This document shows positions 7,799-16,576 of a stretch of 61,929 nucleotides of DNA, piece by piece. The stretch's first letter is position 1; each line of letters opens with the position of its first letter. The stretch lies in contig NZ_KB911832.1 of assembly GCF_000383675.1 (NCBI RefSeq), forward strand, positions 1 through 61,929, written 5' to 3'. Source of the DNA: Terracoccus sp. 273MFTsu3.1. Its GTDB lineage: Bacteria; Actinomycetota; Actinomycetes; Actinomycetales; Dermatophilaceae. The position numbers and the translations under genes are program-made. The notes under the pieces were generated by a model. That model was not told the origin of the DNA and did no database searches. It was given only the letters and a program-made list of their open reading frames with translations.

Positions 7799-9484
7799 TC
7801 ACAGGGACGTGAGGCGTTCCAGGTCGGCGCGGACCCGGGCGAGCCGGGTCTCGGCGACCGCGCGGGACTCCCCGAGCGATGCCGGACGGGCCACCGGCTC
7901 GATGACCTCGAGGTAGACCTTCACCTTGGGCTCGGTGCCGCTCGGGCGCACGATGACCCGCGAGCGGTCGGCGAGGTGGTAGCGCAGGCCCTCGGTCGGC
8001 GGCAGCCCCCCGTCGCCTTCGGCGAGGTCGTCGACCCGCACGACGTCGACGCCGGCCACCGTGGTGGGCGGCTCGGCGCGCAGGCGGCCCATGAGGGTGT
8101 CGGTCTGGGCGAGGTCGGAGACGCGCACCGAGAACGAGTCGGTCGCGTGGACGCCGTGTTCGATCGCGAGGTCGTCGAGCAGGTCGATGAGGGTGCGTCC
8201 CTGCGCCTTGAGGCCGGCCGCGAGCTCGGCGAGCAGGAGGGCGGCGCTGACGCCGTCCTTGTCGCGGACGAGCTGCGGGGCGACGCAGTAGCCGAGCGCC
8301 TCCTCGTAGCCGTAGCGCAACCGGTCGACGCGGGAGATCCACTTGAAGCCGGTCAGCGTCTCCTCGTGGGCGAGCCCGGCCGCCTTGGCGATCGACGCGA
8401 GCAGGCGCGAGGACACGATGGAGTTGGCGAAGACGTCGCGGCGCGAGACACCGCGCTGCACGATGTGCGCGCCGAGCAGCGCCCCCACCTCGTCGCCGCG
8501 CAGCATCCGCCAGTCGCCGAGCGCCGGGTCGAGCACGGCCGCGGCGCAGCGGTCGGCGTCGGGGTCGTTGGCGATGACGAGGTCGCAGCCGACGGCGCGC
8601 GCACGGGCGAGCGCGAGGTCGATCGCGCCCTTCTCCTCGGGGTTCGGGAAGGCGACGGTCGGGAAGTCGGGGTCGGGCACGGCCTGCTCGTCGACGACGA
8701 CCGGGGCGGTGAAGCCCGCCTGGACGAAGGCCGTGTGCACCGTGCCGTGGCCGACGCCGTGCAGGCTCGTGTGGACGATGCTCAGGTCGCGCGGCGAGTG
8801 CGGGTCGACGACGCTGACGACGGCGTCGACGTAGTCCTCGAGGAGGTTGTCGCCCAGCGTCTCCCAGCCCTCGGAGACGCGGGGCACGTCGGCCACCCGC
8901 TCGACCCGGCCGATGTGGGCGGCGATCTGGGCGTCGGCGGGCGGCACGATCTGGCTGCCGTCGCCGAGGTAGACCTTGTAGCCGTTGTCCTGAGGCGGGT
9001 TGTGGCTCGCCGTGACCATGACGCCGGCATCGGCGCCGAGGTGGCGGATCGCGAACGCGAGGACGGGCGTCGGCAGGGGCTGGGGGAGCAGCAGCGCCCG
9101 ACCGCCGGCCGCGACGACGACCGCGGCCGTGTCGCGGGCGAAGACGTCGGAGTTGTAGCGCGCGTCGAAGCCGACGACGACGGTCGGCGCCTCGCCGGCG
9201 CGGCCCTCGTCCTTGAGGTATGCCGTGAGGCCGGCGGCCGCGCGGATCACGACGCTGCGGTTCATCCGGTTGGGGCCGGCACCGAGGGCCCCGCGCAGGC
9301 CGGCGGTCCCGAACTCGAGCAGGCCCGACATGCGGTCGGCGAGGTCGGCGGCGGCCTCCGCGTCCCCCGCTGCGGCCCGCGCGAGGACGGCGTCGAGCTC
9401 GTCACGCGTCGTCGGGTCGGGGTCGTCGTCGCGCCAGGCGCGCGCCGCGGCATGCAACGTCTCGGTCGTGTCGACGGTCGTCAT
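7799..9484 (-). CDS. Phospho-sugar mutase (phosphoglucomutase/phosphomannomutase)
   Basis: 561-aa alpha-D-phosphohexomutase. The active-site serine is in VMVTASHNPPQDNGYKVY, metal-binding aspartates in NDPDADRCAAAV, the sugar-specificity loop in the EEALGYC region, and the phosphate-binding loop in PSGTEPKVKVY, so all four family domains are present. It interconverts hexose-1-phosphate and hexose-6-phosphate. Given the adjacent nucleoside phosphorylase, phosphopentomutase activity is also conceivable (inference). ATG 9484 overlaps the phosphorylase stop (TGA), so the genes are translationally coupled. In M. tuberculosis pmmB and deoD are likewise neighbours. Confidence 0.95.
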   Translation of the reverse strand: MTTVDTTETLHAAARAWRDDDPDPTTRDELDAVLARAAAGDAEAAADLADRMSGLLEFGTAGLRGALGAGPNRMNRSVVIRAAAGLTAYLKDEGRAGEAPTVVVGFDARYNSDVFARDTAAVVVAAGGRALLLPQPLPTPVLAFAIRHLGADAGVMVTASHNPPQDNGYKVYLGDGSQIVPPADAQIAAHIGRVERVADVPRVSEGWETLGDNLLEDYVDAVVSVVDPHSPRDLSIVHTSLHGVGHGTVHTAFVQAGFTAPVVVDEQAVPDPDFPTVAFPNPEEKGAIDLALARARAVGCDLVIANDPDADRCAAAVLDPALGDWRMLRGDEVGALLGAHIVQRGVSRRDVFANSIVSSRLLASIAKAAGLAHEETLTGFKWISRVDRLRYGYEEALGYCVAPQLVRDKDGVSAALLLAELAAGLKAQGRTLIDLLDDLAIEHGVHATDSFSVRVSDLAQTDTLMGRLRAEPPTTVAGVDVVRVDDLAEGDGGLPPTEGLRYHLADRSRVIVRPSGTEPKVKVYLEVIEPVARPASLGESRAVAETRLARVRADLERLTSL

Positions 9485-10317
9485 CAGAGACGCCCCACGA
9501 CCGCCGCGAGGAGGCGGCCGCACCGTTCGGCGGCGGCCTTCCCGGCCTCGAGCACCTCCGTGTGGCTCAGCGGCTGGTCCGAGATGCCCGCGGCGAGGTT
9601 GGTGACGAGCGAGATGCCGAGGACGTCGAGCCCGACCTGACGCGCTGCGATCGCCTCGAGGCTCGTCGACATGCCGACGAGGTCGCCGCCGATGACCTTG
9701 GCCATCTGCACCTCGGCCGGGGTCTCGTAGTGGGGGCCGTGGAACTGGACGTAGACGCCCTCGTCGAGGTCGGGGTCGACCTCGCGGGCCAGGTCGCGCA
9801 GTCGCGGCGTGTAGAGGTCGGTGAGGTCGACGAAGTTCGCACCCTCGATGGGGGAGTGCGCGGTGAGGTTGATGTGGTCGCGGATGAGGACCGGGGTGCC
9901 GGGCGCCCAGGCCGGGTTGAGGCCGCCGCACCCGTTGGTCAGGACGATCGTCGAGCAGCCCGCGGCCTTCGCGGTGCGGACACCGTGGACGACGGCACGC
10001 ACGCCGCGTCCCTCGTAGAAGTGGGTGCGGGTGCCGAAGACGAGGGCCCGACGGCCGGTGTCGCCGATCGCGACCGAGCGCATGCTGCCGGAGTGGCCGG
10101 CCACGGCGGCCCTATGGAAGCCGGGGACGTCGGCGTTGTCGACGGTCGCGAGCGTCTCACCGATGAGGTCGGCGGTCTGGCCCCAGCCCGAGCCGAGCAC
10201 GAGCGCGACGTCGTGGTGGTCCACGCCGGTGCGCTCGGCGATGACGGCGGCGGCGTCGGCGGCGACGTCGAAGGGGTCGGTGGAGGGGTCGCTGAGATCG
10301 CGCTGGGAACTGGTCAC
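9484..10317 (-). CDS. Purine nucleoside phosphorylase
   Basis: 277-aa trimeric-type (PNP/MTAP class) phosphorylase that converts purine nucleosides plus phosphate into base and ribose-1-phosphate. Motifs include LVLGSGWG (phosphate loop), FGTRTHFYEG, VLTNGCGG, HINLTAHSPIEG, QFHGPHYETPAE and GMSTSLEAIAA followed by TNLAAGI. GTG 10317 is chosen because TAGAGT lies exactly 7 nt upstream, and length then matches the family. It forms an operon with the downstream phosphomutase. Confidence 0.95.
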   Translation of the reverse strand: MTSSQRDLSDPSTDPFDVAADAAAVIAERTGVDHHDVALVLGSGWGQTADLIGETLATVDNADVPGFHRAAVAGHSGSMRSVAIGDTGRRALVFGTRTHFYEGRGVRAVVHGVRTAKAAGCSTIVLTNGCGGLNPAWAPGTPVLIRDHINLTAHSPIEGANFVDLTDLYTPRLRDLAREVDPDLDEGVYVQFHGPHYETPAEVQMAKVIGGDLVGMSTSLEAIAARQVGLDVLGISLVTNLAAGISDQPLSHTEVLEAGKAAAERCGRLLAAVVGRL

Positions 10318-10324
10318 GCTCAGG

Positions 10325-10330
10325 ACTCTA
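10325..10330 (-). promoter_or_regulatory. -10 hexamer of the PNP-phosphomutase operon (leaderless)
   Basis: TAGAGT on the minus strand, 7-nt spacer, then GTG 10317. Same arrangement as the carboxylase promoters at 15585 and 32785. Confidence 0.6.
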
Positions 10331-10366
10331 GCGACGTCGACGCGGCGCAGGAACCGGCCCGTCGGG

Positions 10367-10960
10367 TCAGCCGGGACTCTCCGCGAAGGCCGTGAGCACC
10401 GCGTCGACGGTGCGCGTGACGTAGGCGCGTCGGCGCCGCGCCGGTTGGGCCAGTGCGCTGAGCAGGACCCCCTCGAGGGAGGCCACGACGGCCTCCGCAT
10501 GAGGCCGGGCATCGGTGTCGCGACTGCGGCCGACGACCTCCTCGACGACGTCGAGGAGCCGGTCGCGCCACTGCGCGAAGGCGGCTGCCAGCTCGTCGTC
10601 GCGGGCCGCCTCGAGGGTCAGCTCCAGGCGCGCGAGGACGACGTCCGGCTCACGCAGCCAGCCGGCGAAGAGGTCGGAGATCTGGGCCGAGGCGAACGCG
10701 GGGTCGCCGGGTCGGGCGGCGAGGCGCCGGCCCAGGGCCTCCACGTCGCCGGTCAGACCGGTGGCGACGTGCTGGGCGAGACCGTGGACCAGCGCGGCAC
10801 GTGTGCGCAGGTAGGCCGAGCAGGTGCCGGCGGGCAGGCCGGCCCGGGCGTCGACGGCACGGTGGGTCAGGCCGCGCAGGCCGCCGGCCGCCACCACCGC
10901 GACGGCTGCCTCGAGGAGCTGTCGCCGGCGTGGGGAGAGCGGGGCGTCCGTCGGTGGCAT
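10367..10960 (-). CDS. TetR family transcriptional regulator
   Basis: 197-aa repressor. The N-terminal helix-turn-helix is recognisable: RRRQLLEAAVAVVAAGGLRG, then LTHRAVDARAGLPAGTCSAY, then LRTRAALVHGLAQHV. The C-terminal half is an all-helical ligand-binding domain with no assignable ligand. ATG 10960 gives the usual short lead before the HTH. It is divergent from a 58-aa membrane protein, and the intergenic region holds two copies of a 14-bp palindrome that are the natural operator candidates, so autoregulation plus control of the small gene is likely (inference). Confidence 0.92.
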   Translation of the reverse strand: MPPTDAPLSPRRRQLLEAAVAVVAAGGLRGLTHRAVDARAGLPAGTCSAYLRTRAALVHGLAQHVATGLTGDVEALGRRLAARPGDPAFASAQISDLFAGWLREPDVVLARLELTLEAARDDELAAAFAQWRDRLLDVVEEVVGRSRDTDARPHAEAVVASLEGVLLSALAQPARRRRAYVTRTVDAVLTAFAESPG

Positions 10961-11030
10961 CGGTCCTGCCTGCGTGTGGGGGTCGTCACACCGAGGGTAG
11001 CGGGGAATGGGCGTCGCACCAGCGGGTGTT

Positions 11031-11059
11031 TCTACAGATGTAGAATCTACGGATGTAGA
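11031..11059. promoter_or_regulatory. Tandem palindromic operator (probable TetR site) with -10 element
   Basis: Two near-identical 14-bp palindromes, TCTACAGATGTAGA (11031-11044) and TCTACGGATGTAGA (11046-11059), sit 15 bp apart centre to centre. The bases TAGAAT (11041-11046) between their cores make a good -10 hexamer for the rightward gene. Repressor bound here would block it. The AT-rich character is striking against the surroundings. Confidence 0.75.
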
Positions 11060-11078
11060 AACCCATTGGAGGTCCACC

Positions 11079-11255
11079 ATGCAGATCCTCACCGGCATCA
11101 CGCCGTTCCTCGTCGTCTTCTTCTCCCTCGCGGCCGTCGCCGCACTGCTCGTCGTCGGCGCGGCAGGCGTCTTCCTCGCGCGCAGCCGCTCCGTCCGGCG
11201 GCGGACCGGGACTCCCCTCGTGCCCTACTACCGTGCACTGGCCCTCAGCCACTGA
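11079..11255 (+). CDS. Small single-span membrane protein
   Basis: 58 aa. After MQILTGITP comes a ~23-residue hydrophobic helix (about residues 9-32), then a strongly basic stretch RSRSVRRR, predicting an N-out/C-in single-pass protein, and a short tail. ATG 11079 is set by the Shine-Dalgarno TTGGAGG at 11066-11072. No family recognised. Its promoter overlaps the tandem operator, so it is probably the regulated target of the divergent TetR. Possible roles are transporter accessory subunit or stress-induced membrane peptide (speculative). Confidence 0.7.
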   Translation: MQILTGITPFLVVFFSLAAVAALLVVGAAGVFLARSRSVRRRTGTPLVPYYRALALSH

Positions 11256-11306
11256 CGGCCGGCGCCGCCTGCTCGGCGGCCGGTCGGACGCCCGTCCGGG
11301 GGATGG

Positions 11307-11312
11307 TTGGAT
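11307..11312 (+). promoter_or_regulatory. -10 hexamer of the lpdA promoter (leaderless)
   Basis: TTGGAT, then a 6-nt spacer and GTG 11319. The same TTGGAT plus 6 nt plus start is found before the gene at 41299. The TTG here could be mistaken for a start codon. Confidence 0.5.
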
Positions 11313-11318
11313 GGTCCC

Positions 11319-12722
11319 GTGATCACGCGCGAGACATCCGTTGTCATCATCGGCGGTGGCCCCGGGGGCTACGAGGCAGCCCTCGTCGCGGCCCAGCTCG
11401 GCGCGCAGGTCACGATCGTCGAGAAGGACGGCCTCGGTGGCGCGGCCGTTCTCACTGACTGCGTTCCCAGCAAGGCCCTCATCGCGACCGCCGACTACAT
11501 GTCCGACTTCGAGACGGCCTCGCGTCTCGGCGTGCGGTTGCAGGACGACGACGGCGACGAGGTGTCCGACGCGGTCGCCCAGGCGCACACCGTCAACGAC
11601 CGGATCCTCGCGCTCGCCGCCGCCCAGAGCGCCGACATCCAGGGAAGCCTCGAGCAGGTCGGCGTCACGGTCCTGCGCGGCACCGCCCGGATCGCCGGGC
11701 GCGAGCGCGTCGTCGCCGAGCTCGCCGACGGCACGACGCGGGAGCTCACCGCCCACGTCGTCCTCGTCGCCACCGGGGCGGCGCCCCGCGTCATGGACAG
11801 CATGCGGCCCGACGGCGAGCGCATCCTCACCTGGCAGCAGATCTACTCCCTCGAGGAGCTTCCCGAGCGCATCATCGTCATCGGTTCCGGTGTCACCGGC
11901 GCCGAGCTCGCCCAGGCCTACCTCGGCCTCGGCTCCCAGGTCGTCCTCGTCTCCTCCCGTGACCGGGTGCTGCCCGGCGAGGACGCCGACGCCGCCACCG
12001 TCATCGAGGACGTCTTCCGCAAGCGCGGCATGGAGGTCCTCAACAAGTCACGTGCCGCGTCGGTCGAGCGCACCGCCGACGGCGTCGTCGTGACGCTCGT
12101 CGACGGCCGCACGGTCGAGGGGTCGCACGCCCTGCTCGCCGTCGGGTCCGTGCCCAACACCGCGGGCCTCGGTCTCGAGGAGGCCGGCGTCGAGCTCAGC
12201 CCCTCCGGGCACGTCCAGGTCGACCGCGTCTCGCGCACCAGCGTCGGCGGCGTCTACGCGGCGGGCGACTGCACCGGGGTGCTGCCGCTCGCGTCGGTCG
12301 CGGCCATGCAGGGACGCATCGCCATGTGGCACGCGCTCGGGGACGCCGTGTCGCCGCTCAACGTGCGGGGTGTCGCCGCCAACATCTTCACCGAGCCCGA
12401 GATCGCGACGGTCGGCATCAGCCAGAACGCCGCCGACGAGTCGCCCGAGGTCGAGTCGGTCACCCTGCCGCTCGCCCGCAACCCGCGCGCCAAGATGCAG
12501 GGGATCAGCGACGGCTTCGTCAAGCTCTTCTGCCGCAAGGGCTACGGCACGGTGCTCGGCGGCGTCGTCGTCGCGCCGAAGGCCTCAGAGCTGATCTACC
12601 CCGTGGCCCTGGCCGTGCAGAACCGGCTCAGCGTCGACCAGGTGTCGAGCACCATCACGGTCTACCCCTCGCTCTCCGGCTCGATCGCCGAGGCGGCGCG
12701 CCAGCTGCACCAGTCCGACTGA
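11319..12722 (+). CDS. lpdA: NAD(P)H-quinone dehydrogenase, LpdA type
   Basis: 467-aa flavoprotein of the pyridine nucleotide-disulfide reductase family. FAD-binding IIGGGPGGYEAALVAAQLG is at the N-terminus, a second Rossmann motif IVIGSGVTGAELAQAY lies near residue 190, and the FAD motif GVYAAGDCTGVLPLA near 315. The redox-disulfide CxxxxC is replaced by GGAAVLTDCVPSK, with a single cysteine. That is the hallmark of mycobacterial LpdA (Rv3303c), a quinone reductase rather than a true lipoamide dehydrogenase. The GTG start follows a leaderless -10 hexamer. Confidence 0.93.
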   Translation: MITRETSVVIIGGGPGGYEAALVAAQLGAQVTIVEKDGLGGAAVLTDCVPSKALIATADYMSDFETASRLGVRLQDDDGDEVSDAVAQAHTVNDRILALAAAQSADIQGSLEQVGVTVLRGTARIAGRERVVAELADGTTRELTAHVVLVATGAAPRVMDSMRPDGERILTWQQIYSLEELPERIIVIGSGVTGAELAQAYLGLGSQVVLVSSRDRVLPGEDADAATVIEDVFRKRGMEVLNKSRAASVERTADGVVVTLVDGRTVEGSHALLAVGSVPNTAGLGLEEAGVELSPSGHVQVDRVSRTSVGGVYAAGDCTGVLPLASVAAMQGRIAMWHALGDAVSPLNVRGVAANIFTEPEIATVGISQNAADESPEVESVTLPLARNPRAKMQGISDGFVKLFCRKGYGTVLGGVVVAPKASELIYPVALAVQNRLSVDQVSSTITVYPSLSGSIAEAARQLHQSD

Positions 12723-12756
12723 CACCCGCGTCGGACGACGGGGGACAGCGCGGGAC

Positions 12757-12775
12757 GACGCGCGGGCCGCGCGTC
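12757..12775. terminator. Possible terminator hairpin after lpdA
   Basis: GACGCGC / GCGCGTC with a 5-nt loop, 34 nt past the lpdA stop. A second weak hairpin GACGGC-ATAC-GCCGTC follows at 12793-12808. Both lie between convergent genes. Confidence 0.5.
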
Positions 12776-12814
12776 GCCGCGGGACCCGGGCGGACGGCAT
12801 ACGCCGTCGGTGGC

Positions 12815-13036
12815 TCAGCGCTGCTCGTCGCCCGGCGCCGGGCGGTCTGCCTGCTCGCGCTCGAGCTCGGCGCGCCGGTCCTCCTCGGCCCACCGCTCGC
12901 GTCGGCGACGCGAGACCACCTGGCGCAGCTTCTTCTGGAGCGGGTAGACGATCGCAGCCACGACGATGAGGATGACGAGGTTCGCCACGGAGAAGACGGG
13001 CTGGTCGGCCGTGGCACTGGGGAGGGTCGCAAACAC
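12815..13036 (-). CDS. Small membrane protein with basic/charged tail
   Basis: 73 aa with GTG start. One hydrophobic helix (FSVANLVILIVVAAIVYPL, about residues 15-33) is followed by a long Arg/Glu-rich probably helical or coiled cytosolic tail (KKLRQVVSRRRRERWAEEDRR onward). No family recognised. Coding is supported by frame length, a plausible topology with positive-inside residues, and position between two terminator-like hairpin regions. No Shine-Dalgarno is obvious. Confidence 0.6.
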   Translation of the reverse strand: MFATLPSATADQPVFSVANLVILIVVAAIVYPLQKKLRQVVSRRRRERWAEEDRRAELEREQADRPAPGDEQR

Positions 13037-13155
13037 ACGTGCAGTGTGCCAGAGGCGTAGCGTCGGGACGGTGGCGGCGTCGTCGCCGCGTCAGGGAGGT
13101 CGCCCGGGCCGCGGGTGGACGTTCCTGAGCAGGTCGGACCGTGGAGGCACACGCA

Positions 13156-13704
13156 GTGAGCGACTGGATCCAGAAGGCCAAGGACTTCGTCAAGGGTCAC
13201 CCCGAGCAGGCCGAGCAAGGTCTCGACAAGGCCGAGGAGCTCATCAACGAGCGCACCGGCGGCAAGTACGCAGACCAGGTCGACCAGGGCACGGACAAGC
13301 TCAAGGAGGGCCTCGGGCTGCCGCCCGACGCCGAGGGCACGCAGCCACCCGGCGCCCCCGAGCCGCCGGCCCCGCCCGCACCGGCTCCGAGCCCTACCCC
13401 CGCTCCGACGCCCGAGCCGGCTCCGACGCCCGAGCCGGCCCCGACCCCGGCGCCTGCGCCCACACCGGAACCGACCCCCACCCCGAGGCCCGGTCCGGGA
13501 CCTGCCGAGCCGAGGCCCCCGGTCGACCCGACCGACCCGGCCCCCGTCGACCCCCACCTGCCCGGGGGACCCGGACCGTCGGAGATCCCGCCTGCCGGCG
13601 AGCCTGCAGGCGAGCAGGACCTGCCCGGCGTCCCCCACCCCAACCTCCCCGGCTCGGGCGAGGGCGACATCACCCTGGGCGACCCGCCCGCCAAGCAGGG
13701 CTGA
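13156..13704 (+). CDS. MT0933/Rv0909-like antitoxin-family protein with Pro-rich tail
   Basis: 182 aa. The first ~55 residues (SDWIQKAKDFVKGHPEQAEQ, then GLDKAEELINERTGGKYADQ, then VDQGTDKLKEGLG) match the pattern of the actinobacterial MT0933-type antitoxin family, which is short, amphipathic and Lys/Asp-rich. A ~125-residue Pro/Ala/Thr/Glu-rich tail follows with repeated PTPEPAP units, probably disordered. GTG 13156 is chosen because GGAGG (13143-13147) lies 8 nt upstream. No toxin-like gene is adjacent, so an antitoxin role is not supported here and the family name may mislead. A cell-surface or stress-related role is possible. Confidence 0.8.
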   Translation: MSDWIQKAKDFVKGHPEQAEQGLDKAEELINERTGGKYADQVDQGTDKLKEGLGLPPDAEGTQPPGAPEPPAPPAPAPSPTPAPTPEPAPTPEPAPTPAPAPTPEPTPTPRPGPGPAEPRPPVDPTDPAPVDPHLPGGPGPSEIPPAGEPAGEQDLPGVPHPNLPGSGEGDITLGDPPAKQG

Positions 13705-13735
13705 CGCGAACGCCGCTCAACCCAGCGGCGCACGC

Positions 13736-13773
13736 ACGAGGGCCGACCCGCCTCACGGCAGGTCGGCCCTCGT
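13736..13773. terminator. Bidirectional terminator hairpin
   Basis: 13-bp perfect stem ACGAGGGCCGACC / GGTCGGCCCTCGT with a 12-nt loop, between the convergent MT0933-like and carboxylase alpha genes. Confidence 0.8.
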
Positions 13774-13792
13774 CGTGGTGGTGCTGCGGCGC

Positions 13793-15577
13793 TCAGGCCT
13801 CGACGACGTCCGCGATCTCGGCGAGCACGGCACCCGACGTGACGGTCTCGCCGACCTTGGCGGTGAGGCCGGAGACGACTCCGGCCTTGTGGGCGGTGAT
13901 CGGCTGCTCCATCTTCATCGCCTCGAGGACGATGACGAGGTCACCGGCCGCGACGGTCGTGCCCTCCTCGACGGCGATCTTGACGATGGTGCCCTGCATC
14001 GGCGCGGTGAGCGAGTCGCCGGAGGCGGCGCCACCGGACTTGCCGCCGCCGGACCGCTTGGGCGCCTTCTTCTTCGCTGCGGAAGCACCCCCGCCACCAC
14101 CGAGCGAGAGCCCGCCAGGGAGCGAGACCTCGAGGCGCTTGCCGCCGACCTCGACGACGACGGTCTGGCGCTCCTCCACCTCGGCCGTGTCGGCCGACCC
14201 GCCGGCATACGCCTCGATGGTGTTGTCGAACTCCGTCTCGATCCAACGGGTGTGGATCGTGAAGGGCGAGCCGTCGGTCGGTGCGAACGCCGGGTCGGCG
14301 ACGACCGCGCGGTGGAAGGGGACGACGGTCGGCATGCCCTCGATGGTCAGCTCCGCCAGGGCCCGGCGCGAGCGCTCGATGGCCTGCTCGCGGGTGCGGC
14401 CCGTGATGACGAGCTTGGCGATCATCGAGTCGAACGCGCCGGCCACGGTGTCGCCCTCGACGATGCCGGCGTCCCAGCGCACACCCGGGCCCTGCGGCAC
14501 GACCATGCGGCTCACGGTGCCGGGCGCGGGCAGGAAGCCCCGGCCGGCGTCCTCGCCGTTGATCCGGAACTCGATCGAGTGGGCGTGCGGCTCGGGGTCG
14601 CCGTAGTCGAGGGACTCGCCGTTCGCGATCCGGAACTGCTCGCGCACGAGGTCGATGCCGGTGACCTCCTCGGTCACGGGGTGCTCGACCTGCAGACGGG
14701 TGTTGACCTCGAGGAAGCTGATGTCGCCGGCCGGGCCGACGAGGAACTCGCACGTGCCGGCACCGACGTAGCCGGCCTCCTTGAGTATGGCCTTGCTCGC
14801 GCGGAGCAGCTCGGTGTGCTGCTCCTCGGTGAGGAACGGCGCGGGGGCCTCCTCGACGAGCTTCTGGTTGCGGCGCTGGAGCGAGCAGTCGCGGGTCGAG
14901 ACGACGACGACGTTGCCGTGCTGGTCGGCGAGGCACTGGGTCTCGACGTGGCGCGGGTGGTCGAGGAAGCGCTCGACGAAGCACTCGCCGCGACCGAAGG
15001 CCGTCACGGCCTCACGGACGGCCGAGTCGTAGAGGTCGGGGATCTCCTCCATCGCACGAGCGACCTTGAGTCCGCGGCCGCCACCGCCGTAGGCCGCCTT
15101 GATCGCGACGGGCAGGCCGTGCTCCTTGGCGAACTCGACGACCTCGTCGGCCCCGGAGACGGGGTCCTTCGTGCCGGGCACGAGGGGTGCGCCGGCCTTC
15201 GTCGCGATGTGGCGGGCCTTGACCTTGTCGCCCAGAGAGTCGATGGCCTGCGGCCCGGGGCCGATCCAGACGAGCCCGGCGTCGATGACGGCCTGCGCGA
15301 ACGACGCGTTCTCGGCGAGGAAGCCGTAGCCGGGGTGGACCGCGTCGGCCCCGGCCTGGCGGGCGACGTCGAGCAGTTTCTCCTGGACGAGGTAGCTCTC
15401 ACCGGGGGTCGAGCCCCCGAGGGCGTACGCCTCGTCGGCGACCTTGACGTGCAGGGCATCCCGGTCCGGGTCGGCGTAGACCGCGACCGAGGCGATCCCA
15501 CTGTCCGCGCACGCCCGCGCGATGCGGACGGCGATCTCACCACGGTTTGCGATCAGTACCTTGCTGATGGGTGCCAT
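13793..15577 (-). CDS. Acetyl-/propionyl-CoA carboxylase alpha subunit (biotin carboxylase plus BCCP)
   Basis: 594 aa, two-domain actinobacterial alpha chain (AccA3-like). The N-terminal biotin carboxylase domain has [17 protein letters not shown], the ATP-grasp glycine loop [28 protein letters not shown] and [17 protein letters not shown] Gly/Lys-rich linker (around residue 495-520) leads to the C-terminal biotinyl domain, with the modified lysine in [10 protein letters not shown]. It pairs with beta subunits to make malonyl-CoA, methylmalonyl-CoA or longer products for lipid synthesis. The ATG start lies 7 nt after TAGAGT. BirA, its biotinylating enzyme, and a matching beta/epsilon pair are at 31-33 kb. 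Confidence 0.96.
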   Translation of the reverse strand: MAPISKVLIANRGEIAVRIARACADSGIASVAVYADPDRDALHVKVADEAYALGGSTPGESYLVQEKLLDVARQAGADAVHPGYGFLAENASFAQAVIDAGLVWIGPGPQAIDSLGDKVKARHIATKAGAPLVPGTKDPVSGADEVVEFAKEHGLPVAIKAAYGGGGRGLKVARAMEEIPDLYDSAVREAVTAFGRGECFVERFLDHPRHVETQCLADQHGNVVVVSTRDCSLQRRNQKLVEEAPAPFLTEEQHTELLRASKAILKEAGYVGAGTCEFLVGPAGDISFLEVNTRLQVEHPVTEEVTGIDLVREQFRIANGESLDYGDPEPHAHSIEFRINGEDAGRGFLPAPGTVSRMVVPQGPGVRWDAGIVEGDTVAGAFDSMIAKLVITGRTREQAIERSRRALAELTIEGMPTVVPFHRAVVADPAFAPTDGSPFTIHTRWIETEFDNTIEAYAGGSADTAEVEERQTVVVEVGGKRLEVSLPGGLSLGGGGGASAAKKKAPKRSGGGKSGGAASGDSLTAPMQGTIVKIAVEEGTTVAAGDLVIVLEAMKMEQPITAHKAGVVSGLTAKVGETVTSGAVLAEIADVVEA

Positions 15578-15584
15578 GGATCGG

Positions 15585-15590
15585 ACTCTA
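15585..15590 (-). promoter_or_regulatory. -10 hexamer of carboxylase alpha promoter (leaderless)
   Basis: TAGAGT on the minus strand with a 7-nt spacer to ATG 15577. No Shine-Dalgarno present. The same hexamer and spacer precede the beta subunit gene, consistent with matched expression of the two subunits. Confidence 0.65.
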
Positions 15591-15682
15591 TCGGGCTGAC
15601 GTCACGTCAATTCGGCGTCCTCCGGCGTATTCCCGGTCGTCTCGGAGTGAGGTCGCGCACACCGCCTCCGTCCGTCCGGACC

Positions 15683-15688
15683 TAGCGT
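15683..15688 (+). promoter_or_regulatory. -10 hexamer of aldo/keto reductase promoter (leaderless)
   Basis: TAGCGT, 7-nt spacer, ATG 15696. Confidence 0.6.
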
Positions 15689-15695
15689 GGACGGC

Positions 15696-16538
15696 ATGAC
15701 GACACACGAGTCAGCCCCGACCCTCGACCTCGGCCACGCCTCCACCCCCGGCCTGACGATCCCGCAGATCGGCTTCGGTGTCTGGGAGGTGCCGGACGCC
15801 GCCGTCGACGCCGCGTTCGGGCAGGCCCTCGACGAGGGCTACCGCCACATCGACACCGCCAGGATCTACGGCAACGAGGACGGCGTCGGCCGGGTCCTCG
15901 CCCGTGAGGACGTCGACCGCGACAGCGTCTTCGTGACGACGAAGGTCTGGAACGACGACCACACGGACGTGCCCGCCGCCTTCGACGCGTCGATGCAGCG
16001 CCTCGGCATCGACGTGCTCGACCTCTACCTCATCCACTGGCCGGCACCGCAGCAGGACGCCTACGTCGACGCCTGGCGGGCGATGCTCGAGCTCCAGCGC
16101 GAGGGCAGGGTCCGCTCGGTCGGTGTCTGCAACTTCCAGGTGCCGCACCTGCAGCGCCTGCTCGACGAGACCGGCGTCCTGCCGTCGGTCAACCAGATCG
16201 AGCTGAGCCCGTACCTCCAGCAGCGTGAGCTGCGCGCCTTCCACGCCGAGCACGGCATCGTCACCGAGGCCTGGAGCCCGCTCGCCGTGCGCGCCGGCCT
16301 GCTCGACGACCCGGTGGTCGTCGACCTCGCGGGCAAGCACGCGGTGACGCCGGCCCAGCTCGTGCTGCGCTGGCACGTCGAGCTCGGCAACGTGGTGCTG
16401 ACGCGGTCGGTGACCCCCGCCCGCATCGCGGAGAACGTCGAGATCTTCGGCTTCCACCTCGGCGACGACGACCTCCAGGCACTGGCCGGGCTCGACCGGG
16501 GCGCGCGCACGGGACCGGACCCGGACACCTTCGGCTGA
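15696..16538 (+). CDS. Aldo/keto reductase
   Basis: 280-aa NADPH-dependent oxidoreductase with the AKR TIM barrel. The catalytic tetrad is visible: Asp in HIDTARIYGNE with Tyr, Lys in FVTTKVWND and His in YLIHWPAP. The C-terminal cofactor-binding segment has VVLTRSVTPARIAEN. It most resembles the AKR5/2,5-diketo-gluconate reductase-like group common in actinobacteria, and the natural substrate cannot be read from sequence. I chose ATG 15696 over GTG 15687 because it sits 7 nt from a TAGCGT hexamer. Confidence 0.93.
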   Translation: MTTHESAPTLDLGHASTPGLTIPQIGFGVWEVPDAAVDAAFGQALDEGYRHIDTARIYGNEDGVGRVLAREDVDRDSVFVTTKVWNDDHTDVPAAFDASMQRLGIDVLDLYLIHWPAPQQDAYVDAWRAMLELQREGRVRSVGVCNFQVPHLQRLLDETGVLPSVNQIELSPYLQQRELRAFHAEHGIVTEAWSPLAVRAGLLDDPVVVDLAGKHAVTPAQLVLRWHVELGNVVLTRSVTPARIAENVEIFGFHLGDDDLQALAGLDRGARTGPDPDTFG

Positions 16539-16563
16539 CCTGACCCGGGCGGGTCCGAGCCAC

Positions 16564-16569
16564 TAGATT
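16564..16569 (+). promoter_or_regulatory. -10 hexamer, leaderless promoter of DUF3806-like gene
   Basis: TAGATT, 7-nt spacer, ATG 16577. Confidence 0.6.
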
Positions 16570-16576
16570 GGCGGGC

